Shown: positions 1-7,233 of the stretch, piece by piece | Layout: every line of letters begins with the position of its first letter | How positions within the stretch are numbered: position 1 is the first letter of the stretch | From: Bradyrhizobium sp. in8p8 | GTDB lineage: Bacteria; Pseudomonadota; Alphaproteobacteria; Rhizobiales; Xanthobacteraceae | Length of the DNA: 64,000 nt | Assembly (NCBI RefSeq): GCF_000426845.1 | Contig: NZ_AUGD01000001.1 | Location: 644,001 to 708,000, forward strand | Reading direction: 5' to 3' | The notes under the pieces: model-generated | The model's input: only the letters and a program-made list of their open reading frames with translations | Database searches by the model: none | What the model was told of the DNA's origin: nothing | Translations under genes and position numbers: made by a program

Positions 1-321
1 ATGGCGATCAAGCTTCCGTTCCCCGACAATGCGACCGAACCGAATGCGGTTTTCGATGCGCTTCTCGAGCCACAACACTTCCACTTCCGTGAGATCGCTC
101 ATGCGGCGGCTCCCGGACGCTGGGGCTGGCAGCCGTGAGCTTGGGGCTCGGTCGAGAGTGTGTATCGCCTGCAAAGGCAGGCTGGCCTGTCGGACTGCCG
201 TTGCCGAGCGCCATCGACGCCGCTTTCGGCCTGCTCCGTTAGAAGAAATCCGAAGGATTTCCGGTTAGTAAAGTTAGAGCGGCTGGAAAGCGCGGAGAAA
301 CAAGCTCTTAAGCTCGATTCC
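1..321. other. No supported gene; flank of the replication region
   Basis: I see no convincing coding region here. A perfect 7-bp hairpin, GAAATCC-GAA-GGATTTC, lies at 245-261 inside a locally AT-richer patch. Together with the direct repeats at 322-386 and the adjacent RepA gene, this could be part of a replication origin, but the hairpin alone proves nothing. Short reading frames on both strands have no recognisable content. Confidence 0.4.
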
Positions 322-386
322 GGTCCCCGATAGCACGAGGATCGGGTCCCCGATAGCACGAGGGTTGCGGTCCCCGATAGCACGAG
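322..386. repeat. Three iteron-like 18-bp direct repeats beside repA
   Basis: The 18-mer GGTCCCCGATAGCACGAG occurs three times without mismatch, at 322-339, 345-362 and 369-386, with 23- and 24-bp start-to-start spacing, roughly two helical turns. The last copy ends 5 bp from the repA stop codon. Uniform spacing beside a replication-initiator gene is the usual arrangement of iterons, the sites initiator proteins bind. That they are bound by this RepA is inference. The spacers are only 5-6 bp and differ, which excludes a CRISPR array. Confidence 0.65.
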
Positions 387-391
387 CTGAT

Positions 392-1273
392 TCACAGGTT
401 GTCCTCCGAATTTGGAATGAGACCGCGCCGGCGCAAGCGGGCCGTTAAGGGATCAACAGGCGTGGGTGCAAAGTTCAGTCGCTCGGTGCCATCAGGGTCG
501 CGCGTGAGCACGAGCTGATAACCGGGCAATGTCTGGCGCTGGACGATCTGGCGCACGTCGTAAGCAAAGTGCTTGAGGGGCGAGAGGATGCCGGACTTGG
601 CATGGAGGTGCACCAGATCAAAACTCCAGCCGCCGTCCTGGCGTCCGCCGTGCTTGCGCACAAGACGATAAAGCCACCTCTCAAGTCCGCCCGTCAGCTC
701 GAAATAGGCGCGATCAATCGTCAGCACGAGCGCGTCATCGATGACGCCAGCGTAGAACCAATCCGGCAGGATCAGCTCGATCCCAAATGGGCGGCCATTT
801 GCATCGGCCGTCTCTTTCCACTCGTTGATCCAGGAGAAGCGATGCCGTCGCCGCTCTGCCGGCTGACGGATCGACGTCAGCACGGTCGTTGACTGAAGTC
901 TGTCGAGACCCGCCTTCAGCCGATCATAGTCGCGTGCGCCGGTGCCGCGGCCGACGAACGTCAGAATTTCATACGGCGTTGCAGCCATCAGGCGCGACGT
1001 CTTCAGGCCGGCATCACGGGCTTCGACAATCTGGGACGCGGCCCAGATCAGAACGTCTGCATCCCAGATCGTCGCCATGCCGTGTTCCGGCACGGCTTCG
1101 ACACGAATTGCGATCGCACCGGCACGGAAGTCGATCGGCACGATCCGCTTAGTCTTTGCGAGGGAGAAGAACGGATACGCCATCAGATCCTGCGCGTCGC
1201 GCGGCGCAAGATCGCCGGGCAACGCCCGAAAGAGCTCAAGCTGGTCGCGCTCCGAATGGTGTTTGCGCCGCAT
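392..1273 (-). CDS. repA: RepA-like replication initiator (RPA family)
   Basis: A 293-residue protein resembling the plasmid/ICE replication initiator family Pfam RPA (PF10134). The recognisable stretch runs from ERDQLELF near the N-terminus through DLMAYPFFSLAK and the central YEILTFVGRG region to a C-terminal part with ERWLYRLVRKHGG. Such proteins bind iterons and start replication of the circular element. An upstream codon at 1318 would extend the frame, but family-like sequence begins at the ATG at 1273. The gene lies 22 bp after the AlpA-like gene, so the two are probably co-transcribed, and ends 5 bp from three direct repeats that are candidate binding sites. Family assignment is by eye. 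Confidence 0.82.
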   Translation of the reverse strand: MRRKHHSERDQLELFRALPGDLAPRDAQDLMAYPFFSLAKTKRIVPIDFRAGAIAIRVEAVPEHGMATIWDADVLIWAASQIVEARDAGLKTSRLMAATPYEILTFVGRGTGARDYDRLKAGLDRLQSTTVLTSIRQPAERRRHRFSWINEWKETADANGRPFGIELILPDWFYAGVIDDALVLTIDRAYFELTGGLERWLYRLVRKHGGRQDGGWSFDLVHLHAKSGILSPLKHFAYDVRQIVQRQTLPGYQLVLTRDPDGTERLNFAPTPVDPLTARLRRRGLIPNSEDNL

Positions 1274-1295
1274 GGTCACTACTCTCACGCGGCAA

Positions 1296-1577
1296 TCAGC
1301 GACGTTCCTGGCCCGCATACGGGCGCAGCGCGGGCTGCTTCTTGGCCGGCAGTACCGTCCCCTTCCCGGGATCGGACGTCGACGTCTTGGCGCCGCGGTC
1401 AGCCCACGCTTTCAGGTCATCGACGGCGTAGACAACACGTCCGCCGATCTTCCGATACGTCGGTCCAGTACCGTACGTGCGGTGCTTCTCGAGCGTGCGA
1501 CCGGACAGGCCAAGATAGCGCGCGGCCTCAGGTGTACGCAGGAATCGCGGTGGTAGACCGGCCATCGGATCGGGCAT
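1296..1577 (-). CDS. AlpA/excisionase-type helix-turn-helix protein
   Basis: A small protein (93 residues) with a MerR/AlpA-type DNA-binding domain: FLRTPEAARYLGLSGRTLEK, then a wing-like segment and a YAVDDLKAWA ending, the usual signature of excisionase-like helix-turn-helix proteins. I chose the ATG at 1577 because GGAG lies about 7 bases upstream of it; the ATGs at 1598 and 1649 lack such a site. The C-terminal tail is basic and low in complexity. It directly precedes repA. In related elements such proteins regulate excision or backbone transcription; that role is inferred from family and position. Confidence 0.75.
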   Translation of the reverse strand: MPDPMAGLPPRFLRTPEAARYLGLSGRTLEKHRTYGTGPTYRKIGGRVVYAVDDLKAWADRGAKTSTSDPGKGTVLPAKKQPALRPYAGQERR

Positions 1578-1711
1578 TTGAGGACTCCAGGAGGACATCG
1601 CACTACGCCTGGCTAGGCCGGCGTGTGTGCGGTCATCATGGAGAAGCAAGATCTCGGAGGGGGATGCCGAATATGGAGGGGGCCGCTTTCGATACCCCCC
1701 AACCGGAAGGG

Positions 1712-2483
1712 CTATTCGTCCCTGCGCCCGGACCGCAGAAGTTTGCGGTAACCACCGCGCATCAACGCAAGGCCGCCTTGCACCAAGCGGATTGTTCGAT
1801 TGCGCAGATCATGGGTCTTCCAGGCACGGTCGGGGATTCGCTTTTTGCCGAAGAGCGCTTCGGCGATAACGCGATAGCTTCCGCCGGCGCTGCGAGCATC
1901 AAGCGCACGGATCGCGGCGCTCAAGCGTTCGCGCCGCTGTTTAGATAGTTGGTGAAAGGCAGGACCTGGTGCGCGTCCATTCATCGCGCGCCACAGCCGG
2001 CGGGCTGCATACGCACGCGCGCCGAAATCGCCGTCAAATGGCAGTTCGGCTGCATATGACGCGCCAAGCACCGGTGGATCCTTGGACCAGACACGGTGAT
2101 CCACTGCACCGATGCGCAGCACGGCGTGCCAGCCGTCGGCGGCGCGGCGCATCTGGCCTGCTGCAAGGTCAAGCAGCGGTTGAGGCGCTGAACTGCGATC
2201 GGCGGCCGAGGCAACCTTGACCGGAACGACCGCCGCTAGAACCTCAGGCGCCCAAAAGATCGTCTGCTCATCGAACGACCGCCGCGGGTCATGGGCGAAA
2301 GCAGAGGCCCCACCTCCTCCTGAATTCGTCAGTCACTTCGCCGTTCGGGCTGTTGGCAATCATCACCTCGTACTCACGCCGGTAACCGGCGTTGCGGCGG
2401 AGACATTCCCAGGCGATGTCGGTGATTTCGGCGTCTTGTAGGCTCTTGTAGGATTCCGGCGACCGCCAGTCGAATTCAGGCAT
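1712..2483 (-). pseudogene. DUF6499-DUF2285 element regulator, frameshifted
   Basis: The 5' part (2483 to about 2300) encodes MPEFDWRSPESYKSLQDAEI and following residues, typical of DUF6499, and runs into a stop after GLCFRP. Shifting by one base at the AAA run (plus strand 2298-2300) restores AHDPRRSFDEQTIFWAPE and continues without a break into the DUF2285 region, including SYRVIAEALFG, RDRAW-like and LALMRGGYRKLL segments, down to 1712. The intact gene would encode about 256 residues. One extra base in a homopolymer explains everything, so this is either a real inactivation, a programmed shift or a sequencing error. The downstream piece could still start at the ATG at 2152. These proteins are putative DNA-binding regulators of alphaproteobacterial mobile elements. 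Confidence 0.75.
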
Positions 2484-2648
2484 TGCTTCCGCCCCATTGC
2501 ACGCTGCTAACAACGATTGCGCCGCAATAGGTATGAACGAGGCGGTTGTAGGAAGCCCCTAGTTTGGCACCACGTGGTGCACCGGAATGACCACCGATCA
2601 GCAAAAGAAAATAGTTCTGCCTGCAAGTCGCCGGCCGGCGGTTTTCTT

Positions 2649-2921
2649 CTATTTTGAGCCGGTGCCGCGCAAGAGGCGTCCCTGCTCGGTCACCCATTTG
2701 GCGCGCGCGAGATGACTCTGATATGCGCTTCGCGCACGGTCCGGCTCCCGCACCGGATCGATATGCAGCACCACTCGAGCGACTTCCATCCAGTCAGCCC
2801 CTTGGCTTTCGGCCTGCAGAAGGCGCATGTAGGTCACGACATGCTGCTCATCGTAGGCAGTGAGAATTTGATCTGCAGGCGCAGCGTCGGCGACGCCTGG
2901 GTCGAGCGGCGGCTTCCTCAT
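2649..2921 (-). CDS. Small DUF2285-like mobile-element protein
   Basis: A 90-residue protein with an N-terminal LDPGVADAAPAD segment, then LTAYDEQHVVTYMRLLQAE, GADWMEVARVVLHIDP and SHLARAKWVTEQG, a pattern I recognise from short proteins annotated as DUF2285 in rhizobial ICEs. No catalytic motif is visible and the fold is probably helical. GGAG 7 bases upstream supports the ATG at 2921. It lies upstream of the frameshifted DUF6499-DUF2285 gene in the same direction. Function unknown; a DNA-binding or regulatory role is only suggested by family context. Confidence 0.65.
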   Translation of the reverse strand: MRKPPLDPGVADAAPADQILTAYDEQHVVTYMRLLQAESQGADWMEVARVVLHIDPVREPDRARSAYQSHLARAKWVTEQGRLLRGTGSK

Positions 2922-3060
2922 AAGACTCCACGCCTTAGTTTAGACAATTTCTAACACGCGGGCAGGAAGGAGCAGAAGCGCCAAAATTGTCGCGGAAGCC
3001 GTCCGGATCGCGTTTTGTCGAAAATACTCCGTGGTGAAATACTCTTCAAGGACATGCCCT

Positions 3061-3082
3061 CTCGCGTATGGATATACGCGAG
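3061..3082. promoter_or_regulatory. Inverted repeat overlapping the start codon of the XRE gene
   Basis: CTCGCGTAT (3061-3069) and ATACGCGAG (3074-3082) are perfect 9-bp inverted arms around GGAT. The ATG of the XRE regulator (3068-3070) starts in the left arm. The site could be an autoregulatory operator for the dimeric HTH product or an mRNA hairpin that hides the start codon. Which applies cannot be told from sequence. Confidence 0.5.
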
Positions 3083-3316
3083 ATACTTGCAATCAATTTG
3101 CGGAAGCTCCGGCAGGCCCGTGGTTTGTCACAGGAGGAATTGGCTCATCGTGCTGAAATTGACCGCACTTATATCAGCGCACTCGAGCGAAGCGTTTATG
3201 CGGCGGGTATCGACGTTGTCGATCGGCTCGCTCGCAGCCTGGGTGTCGAGGCCGCCGACCTGCTCACTCGCCCGCCCACAAGCACCAAGAAAAGGACTCG
3301 GGGGCAGGCCGAGTGA
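3068..3316 (+). CDS. XRE-family helix-turn-helix regulator
   Basis: An 82-residue protein consisting almost entirely of one Cro/C1-type helix-turn-helix domain: INLRKLRQARGLSQEELA, then AEIDRTYISALERS with the recognition helix, then VDRLARSLGVEAADLL. The tail is short and basic. It is the only plus-strand gene in the first 15 kb. It points toward DUF736 and is separated from it by a strong hairpin. Such single-domain regulators often control conjugation or element maintenance. The perfect inverted repeat across its own start codon suggests autoregulation. AAGGA lies about 14 bases upstream, a weak ribosome site. Confidence 0.85.
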   Translation: MDIREILAINLRKLRQARGLSQEELAHRAEIDRTYISALERSVYAAGIDVVDRLARSLGVEAADLLTRPPTSTKKRTRGQAE

Positions 3317-3376
3317 TTGAGCCGACCCGCTCGATCCGGCGGCCGGTTCGCGCTCACTGACGCCTGGAAGGATGGG

Positions 3377-3406
3377 AAGCCCCGCCCGGCAGACCGGACG
3401 GGGCTT
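3377..3406. terminator. GC-rich hairpin between convergent genes
   Basis: AAGCCCCGCCCGG (3377-3389) pairs with CCGGACGGGGCTT (3394-3406) around the tetraloop CAGA, with one mismatch in 13 pairs. It lies between the ends of the XRE gene (plus) and DUF736 (minus), where a bidirectional terminator is expected. There is no long T-run, so it is not a textbook intrinsic terminator. Confidence 0.6.
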
Positions 3407-3417
3407 GATGAAGTGGC

Positions 3418-3738
3418 CTACTCGCCGGTCTTGCGCGGCCGCGACCAGAGCAGGGTGTAGCCTTCACCGCCTTCGTCGTCGAACAGGTTCGCGTAGATCG
3501 GCGCGTTGAAGGAAGGATCGTCGAGCTTGAGCGAGAGGTAGTCGCGGCCTTCCTCGGAACGCTTCGACCAGGCTGCGCCGATCTCCGCCCGGCCCACATA
3601 GATGCGGTGGCTGGGGGCGTTGTCATTGGAGCGGTTGGTCTCGGCGACGATGCGGACGCCCTTGGCCTTCAGGCTCAGGGTGACGATCTCGCCCTGGAAT
3701 TCGTTACCGACCTTCTTGAAAGAACCGATGTTAGCCAT
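3418..3738 (-). CDS. DUF736 family protein
   Basis: A 106-residue protein that is full-length DUF736: it starts MANIGSFKKVGNEFQGEI and continues through TLSLKAKGVRIV, HRIYVGRAEIGAAW, YLSLKLDDPSFNAPIYANL and a C-terminal LLWSR segment. The ATG at 3738 has a strong ribosome site (AGGAG, 7 bases upstream), so the longer reading to 3774 is rejected. DUF736 proteins are common single-copy genes of alphaproteobacterial plasmids and ICEs; their biochemical role is not established. The leader shares sequence with that of the DUF2493 gene, which suggests common control. Confidence 0.9.
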   Translation of the reverse strand: MANIGSFKKVGNEFQGEIVTLSLKAKGVRIVAETNRSNDNAPSHRIYVGRAEIGAAWSKRSEEGRDYLSLKLDDPSFNAPIYANLFDDEGGEGYTLLWSRPRKTGE

Positions 3739-3764
3739 GTCACTTCTCCTGTTGTGTTTCGAGC

Positions 3765-3847
3765 CCGCGACCACCGCGGCCTCGATGGCGATCTAGGGCC
3801 GAGGACGATCGGCGACGCACCCGCTCGGGCCGGAGCGCAGCGGAGGA
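3765..3847 (-). repeat. Leader block upstream of DUF736, related to 5854-5948
   Basis: The 29-bp segment at 3765-3793 (beginning CCGCGACCACCGCGGCCT) matches 5854-5882 at 25 of 29 positions. A second segment, CCGGAGCGCAGCGGAGGA at 3830-3847, matches 5931-5948 at 17 of 18. Order and orientation relative to the downstream gene are the same in both leaders. This suggests shared regulatory or structural DNA. Confidence 0.6.
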
Positions 3848-4315
3848 CGTCGTTGTGGCGACTTTCTTGCCTCGCGAGGAATGGGCGAAGCCCAGGGGAA
3901 GAAAGTCGCATCAACGGCGTTGCGGCTCAGACGATCGAGGCGAAGCCGGTCTTCGGCCAGATCAAGCCATCAACGAGGCCACGTGCGTCCGCGTGCTGAA
4001 CCACGATATCTGGAGAAGCGTGGCTATCTCGGTTTTGATGAACAAGAGGCGTGAACGATTCAGCGGGGAAAGAGAAACAATCTCCTGCAAAAGGCGGTAT
4101 CGTCTCCCAAGAACGGATCGAGATAAGATCGTTCTGCCGCGGCTGCGTGGGCCAGACCGAATGTCGGCAGCTTGATCGATGAATTCCGAGCAGGACGAGA
4201 TCTCCGCGCTCAAGTTCGATCATCCCGTTCACCGCGCCGATCTACGCGAAACGAAGCTATTCGACATGGCAGCGGTAAGCGATCGCCCCTGGGGCCATGC
4301 GGCCGTAAGAATTGG
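3848..4315. other. Gap of about 470 bases without a supportable gene
   Basis: Reading frames of 60-106 codons exist on both strands, but none shows a recognisable domain, a good ribosome site or protein-like composition. The local G+C falls around 4010-4140. The part near 3848-3905 continues the palindrome-rich leader of DUF736. Confidence 0.4.
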
Positions 4316-4765
4316 CTAGGACGGTTTCTCCACCACCACATCGGGCTCGAACGGGCGGGTCTTCGCCAAAACCACCAAGCGCGTCATCGCCGTGCCGCCA
4401 ACGCAAACCGCGCCCAAGGAAGCGAAGACTTCACGCCAAGCCAGCGAGGGCACCCCGATATTGGACACGGCGAACACCACATGATAGCCGGCGACGGCGG
4501 CGGGAACAGCGAATGCTGTTGCGATCGCGATGCGCAAGGCCGAGGACCGAGTAACAGCAAAGGCGACCTGGCCGAGGACCAGCGTCAGCGCACCGCCGGC
4601 CGTCGCGATAAGCATGGCGCCAATGAGGCCGGCGTCGCTGTGAAACGTCATCATCCCGATAATGAGTGCGACAAAAAACGGCAGGGCATACACGGCAAGC
4701 GCAATGATCGCCCAGCAGAACAGACCGATGCCGAGTGTGTTGAGAACAAGCCCAATAGCGAGCAT
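4316..4765 (-). CDS. Small integral membrane protein
   Basis: A 149-residue, very hydrophobic protein with about four predicted transmembrane helices: residues about 2-25 (IGLVLNTLGIGLFCWAIIA), 27-40, 47-70 and 75-100, followed by a more polar C-terminus. GGAG 9 bases upstream supports the ATG at 4765. It sits between DUF736 and DUF2493, both mobile-element genes, in the same direction, so it is probably part of that backbone. No catalytic motif is visible. It could be an entry-exclusion or envelope protein, but nothing in the sequence shows this. Confidence 0.65.
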   Translation of the reverse strand: MLAIGLVLNTLGIGLFCWAIIALAVYALPFFVALIIGMMTFHSDAGLIGAMLIATAGGALTLVLGQVAFAVTRSSALRIAIATAFAVPAAVAGYHVVFAVSNIGVPSLAWREVFASLGAVCVGGTAMTRLVVLAKTRPFEPDVVVEKPS

Positions 4766-4905
4766 GGTGGTGGCTCCATGTGCATAGATCTACCAGTCGC
4801 GCCTTCCACCACCACCACGGCGCAACTCTGGATATGAGACTGAAACGAGGCGGAGTTGCGGCGGGAGCAATTTCGCCTCAAAGACTTCAGTTGAGCAGAC
4901 GGCGC

Positions 4906-5829
4906 TCATGCGCCGCCGAACATCCAGACCGGGATGCCGAGCCGTTTCGCCTTGTCGGCGAGGTTGTCCTGGATGCCCGTGCCCGGGAAGTGCATGACGC
5001 CGATCGGCAGGAGTTCGAGCATGGCATCGTTGCGCTTGAACGGTGCTGCCTTGGCGTGCCTCGTCCAGTCGGGCTTGAAGGCGATCTGGGCCACTTTGCG
5101 GTTGCTCGCCCATTTCGAGGCGATCAGTTCGGCCCCCCTCGGGGAGCCGCCATGCAGCAGGACCATGTCGGGATGCTTGGCATGAACCTTGTCGAGACGA
5201 TCCCAGATGAGGTGGTGGTCGTTGAAGTCGAGCCCTCCGGTGAGCGCGATCTTTGGCCCTGAGGGCAGCAGGATCTCGGTCTCGGCGCGGCGCTTGGCTG
5301 CGATGAAGTCGCGGGAGTCGATCATCGCCGCGGTCAGGGTGCGGTGGTTCACCAGCGATCCCGATCGGGGGCGCCATAATGTGCCGGTGTGAGTCTCGAA
5401 GCGTTCGATGGCTTGGTCACGGAAGAGCTCCAGGCAGTTGCGTCGCTCGATCAACGTGGTGCCTTCCGCCGTGATGCGTTCGAGTTCGACGGATCGAACT
5501 TCGGAACCGTCCTGCTCGCGCTGACTCTTCCGTTGCGCCTGTTCGTTGTCGTCGAGTTGGCGACCGATGCGGTCGACGGCTCGGTGGAACAGGTTGACGG
5601 TCGACCAGAGCAGATCGTCGAGGTCCGGCTCGAGCCGCGTGTCGCTCAACGTCGCGACCAGGGCATCGAAGATATCGACGACGGCACCGGTAATGATCCT
5701 GCCGTCGGGAAGCGGCCGTGGATCGGGCTGGTCGTCGAAGGGGCGGTAACCGAAGAGCTGCAATTCGGCAAGAACGTGTTCGGTCGGAGATGCGTCGTGC
5801 GGTGGTTCGATGTCATCGTGGTCGGTCAT
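4906..5829 (-). CDS. DUF2493 domain protein
   Basis: A 307-residue protein. The C-terminal third, from KIALTGGLDFNDHHLIWDRL through MVLLHGGSPRGAELIASKWA to LGIPVWMF, is a typical DUF2493 domain, a Rossmann-like fold related to the nucleotide-binding SLOG/YspA group. The N-terminal part is acidic and helical. AAAGGA 8 bases upstream supports the start. DUF2493 genes regularly accompany DUF736, Toprim, strawberry-notch and ParB genes on alphaproteobacterial elements, as here. Ligand and function are unknown; nucleotide binding is inferred from the fold family. Confidence 0.87.
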   Translation of the reverse strand: MTDHDDIEPPHDASPTEHVLAELQLFGYRPFDDQPDPRPLPDGRIITGAVVDIFDALVATLSDTRLEPDLDDLLWSTVNLFHRAVDRIGRQLDDNEQAQRKSQREQDGSEVRSVELERITAEGTTLIERRNCLELFRDQAIERFETHTGTLWRPRSGSLVNHRTLTAAMIDSRDFIAAKRRAETEILLPSGPKIALTGGLDFNDHHLIWDRLDKVHAKHPDMVLLHGGSPRGAELIASKWASNRKVAQIAFKPDWTRHAKAAPFKRNDAMLELLPIGVMHFPGTGIQDNLADKAKRLGIPVWMFGGA

Positions 5830-5853
5830 GGAGGCGATCCTTTGCCGGATCGG

Positions 5854-5948
5854 CCGCGACCATCGCGGCCTTCGTGGCGATCACTCAGACGGCAGGCGGA
5901 ACGGGCCAGAACCCGGAGCAGAGCGGAGGGCCGAAGCGCAGCGGAGGA
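5854..5948 (-). repeat. Leader block upstream of DUF2493, related to 3765-3847
   Basis: Second copy of the two-part leader described at 3765-3847: 5854-5882 matches its first segment at 25 of 29 bases and 5931-5948 its second at 17 of 18. The region continues to about 6060 as palindrome-rich, non-coding sequence before the Toprim gene ends at 6169. Confidence 0.6.
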
Positions 5949-6168
5949 TGGCGGAGGCCGGGCTATTTTGCTTCGCGATGCAAAGCGCGCTCGCCAGATG
6001 GCTAATGTGTCTTCTCGTCGCCGGCGCGCGGCGGAAAATAGCCGGACGCAGCCATTGCCGGTCCGAGCCGCTTGCCGTCCGATCGCCCTCTAGAAGGCCG
6101 TGGTCGCGTGCTCTCCCGGCAGTGGCCGCACCGCGACCGACCTGTCGATGCCCATCGAATTGCCGGGG

Positions 6169-7233
6169 CTATTCCGCGGTTGCCAACGACGAATGCAGCA
6201 AACGGACGACGTCCTCTGGTACGAGCTGAAGCCGCAACGATGCGCGGAGGGCTTCGAGGCCAAAGATGTGCAGATCTTCGTTGAAATCGCCCACCCGAGG
6301 CGACAGCGGAATCGCTTCAACGCCGGCCTCTACCGCGCGCTGCGTGAGAATCGCCTGTACGGTATCTCCGGCAGCATCGTCATCGCGGGCGATATAGAGC
6401 CGACGCAGGCCAGATGGCAGCATCATCGCTGCGAGATGATTAGCCGAAAGCGCGGCCGCCATGGGCAGGGCCGGCAGTGCGTAACGCAGTGACAGCATGG
6501 TCTCGATTCCCTCGCCGGCAGCGAGCACATCATCGACCACGCCGAAGCGAACGGCGTTGCCGAGCAGGTCACCCATGGCGCGTCGTGGTGTGTCGATCGG
6601 AGCCTTGCCGAGCCGCACGCGATCAAAACCGTGTGGATCTAGCCAGGTGCGGTGCACGCCGGTGATCCGTCCATCGAGGTCGGTGACACAGGCTATCATC
6701 GCCGGCCAGGTTTCGGTCGACGAATGCTCATCCGGTCGATAGTAGCAACGAGGATGGAAGCGCAAGCTGCCACCATGGTTGATGCAACTAATTCCGCGAC
6801 GCTGCAAGTACGCCTCGGCTAATGTCCCTTCAATCGGGTTGGATATCGCAAAGAGCCGACGAGCGGCTTCCTGCGATCCGGCCGGCGCGACTGGACGAAC
6901 GGGCCTCGGGAGTGATTGCTCCTCGGAACGAGGCAGCTTCAGAAAGCGCCTCGCCTCCTCGGCGACCTCGCGAAAGTCTCGCAAGGCCAGACTTTCGCGG
7001 ATGATGTCGAGGAGATCACCATGTTCTCCGGTCGCGGCGTCGGTCCATTTCCCAGCGGGTCCCTTCGGTGATTCGTGCAGCCGCACGAACAACGAGCGGC
7101 CCGGCGTATTGTAGACGTCGCCGACCAGCCAGTACCGCCCCGCCCGCCTGCCATTAGAGAGATAGTGTCGGCACACCGCCTCAGCCTCGCACGAGAGGCG
7201 GCGTGCCAGTTCGGAAGCATCGCCGGCCATCAC
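6169..7233 (-). CDS. Toprim-domain primase-like protein
   Basis: A 354-residue protein. The C-terminal half holds a Toprim core: GEGIETMLS at about residues 241-249 gives the first acidic motif, and LYIARDDDAAG near residue 281 gives the metal-binding DxD. The N-terminal half includes AEAYLQRRGI and SLRFHPRCYY, typical of mobile-element Toprim proteins related to DnaG/P4-type primases. There is no obvious zinc finger. Its start overlaps the strawberry-notch stop by ATGA (7230-7233), so the two are translationally coupled. Such proteins probably prime or process element DNA after transfer; that role is inferred. Confidence 0.85.
   Translation of the reverse strand: MMAGDASELARRLSCEAEAVCRHYLSNGRRAGRYWLVGDVYNTPGRSLFVRLHESPKGPAGKWTDAATGEHGDLLDIIRESLALRDFREVAEEARRFLKLPRSEEQSLPRPVRPVAPAGSQEAARRLFAISNPIEGTLAEAYLQRRGISCINHGGSLRFHPRCYYRPDEHSSTETWPAMIACVTDLDGRITGVHRTWLDPHGFDRVRLGKAPIDTPRRAMGDLLGNAVRFGVVDDVLAAGEGIETMLSLRYALPALPMAAALSANHLAAMMLPSGLRRLYIARDDDAAGDTVQAILTQRAVEAGVEAIPLSPRVGDFNEDLHIFGLEALRASLRLQLVPEDVVRLLHSSLATAE

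Noticed and set aside
322-386. Short direct repeats as a CRISPR array
   Set aside because: Spacers are only 5-6 bp and vary in length; the repeats fit iterons. No CRISPR array or cas gene is seen anywhere in the window.
4172-4837. 221-codon plus-strand frame
   Set aside because: It mirrors the membrane-protein gene on the minus strand; composition is Arg/Gly/His-rich and no ribosome site precedes it.
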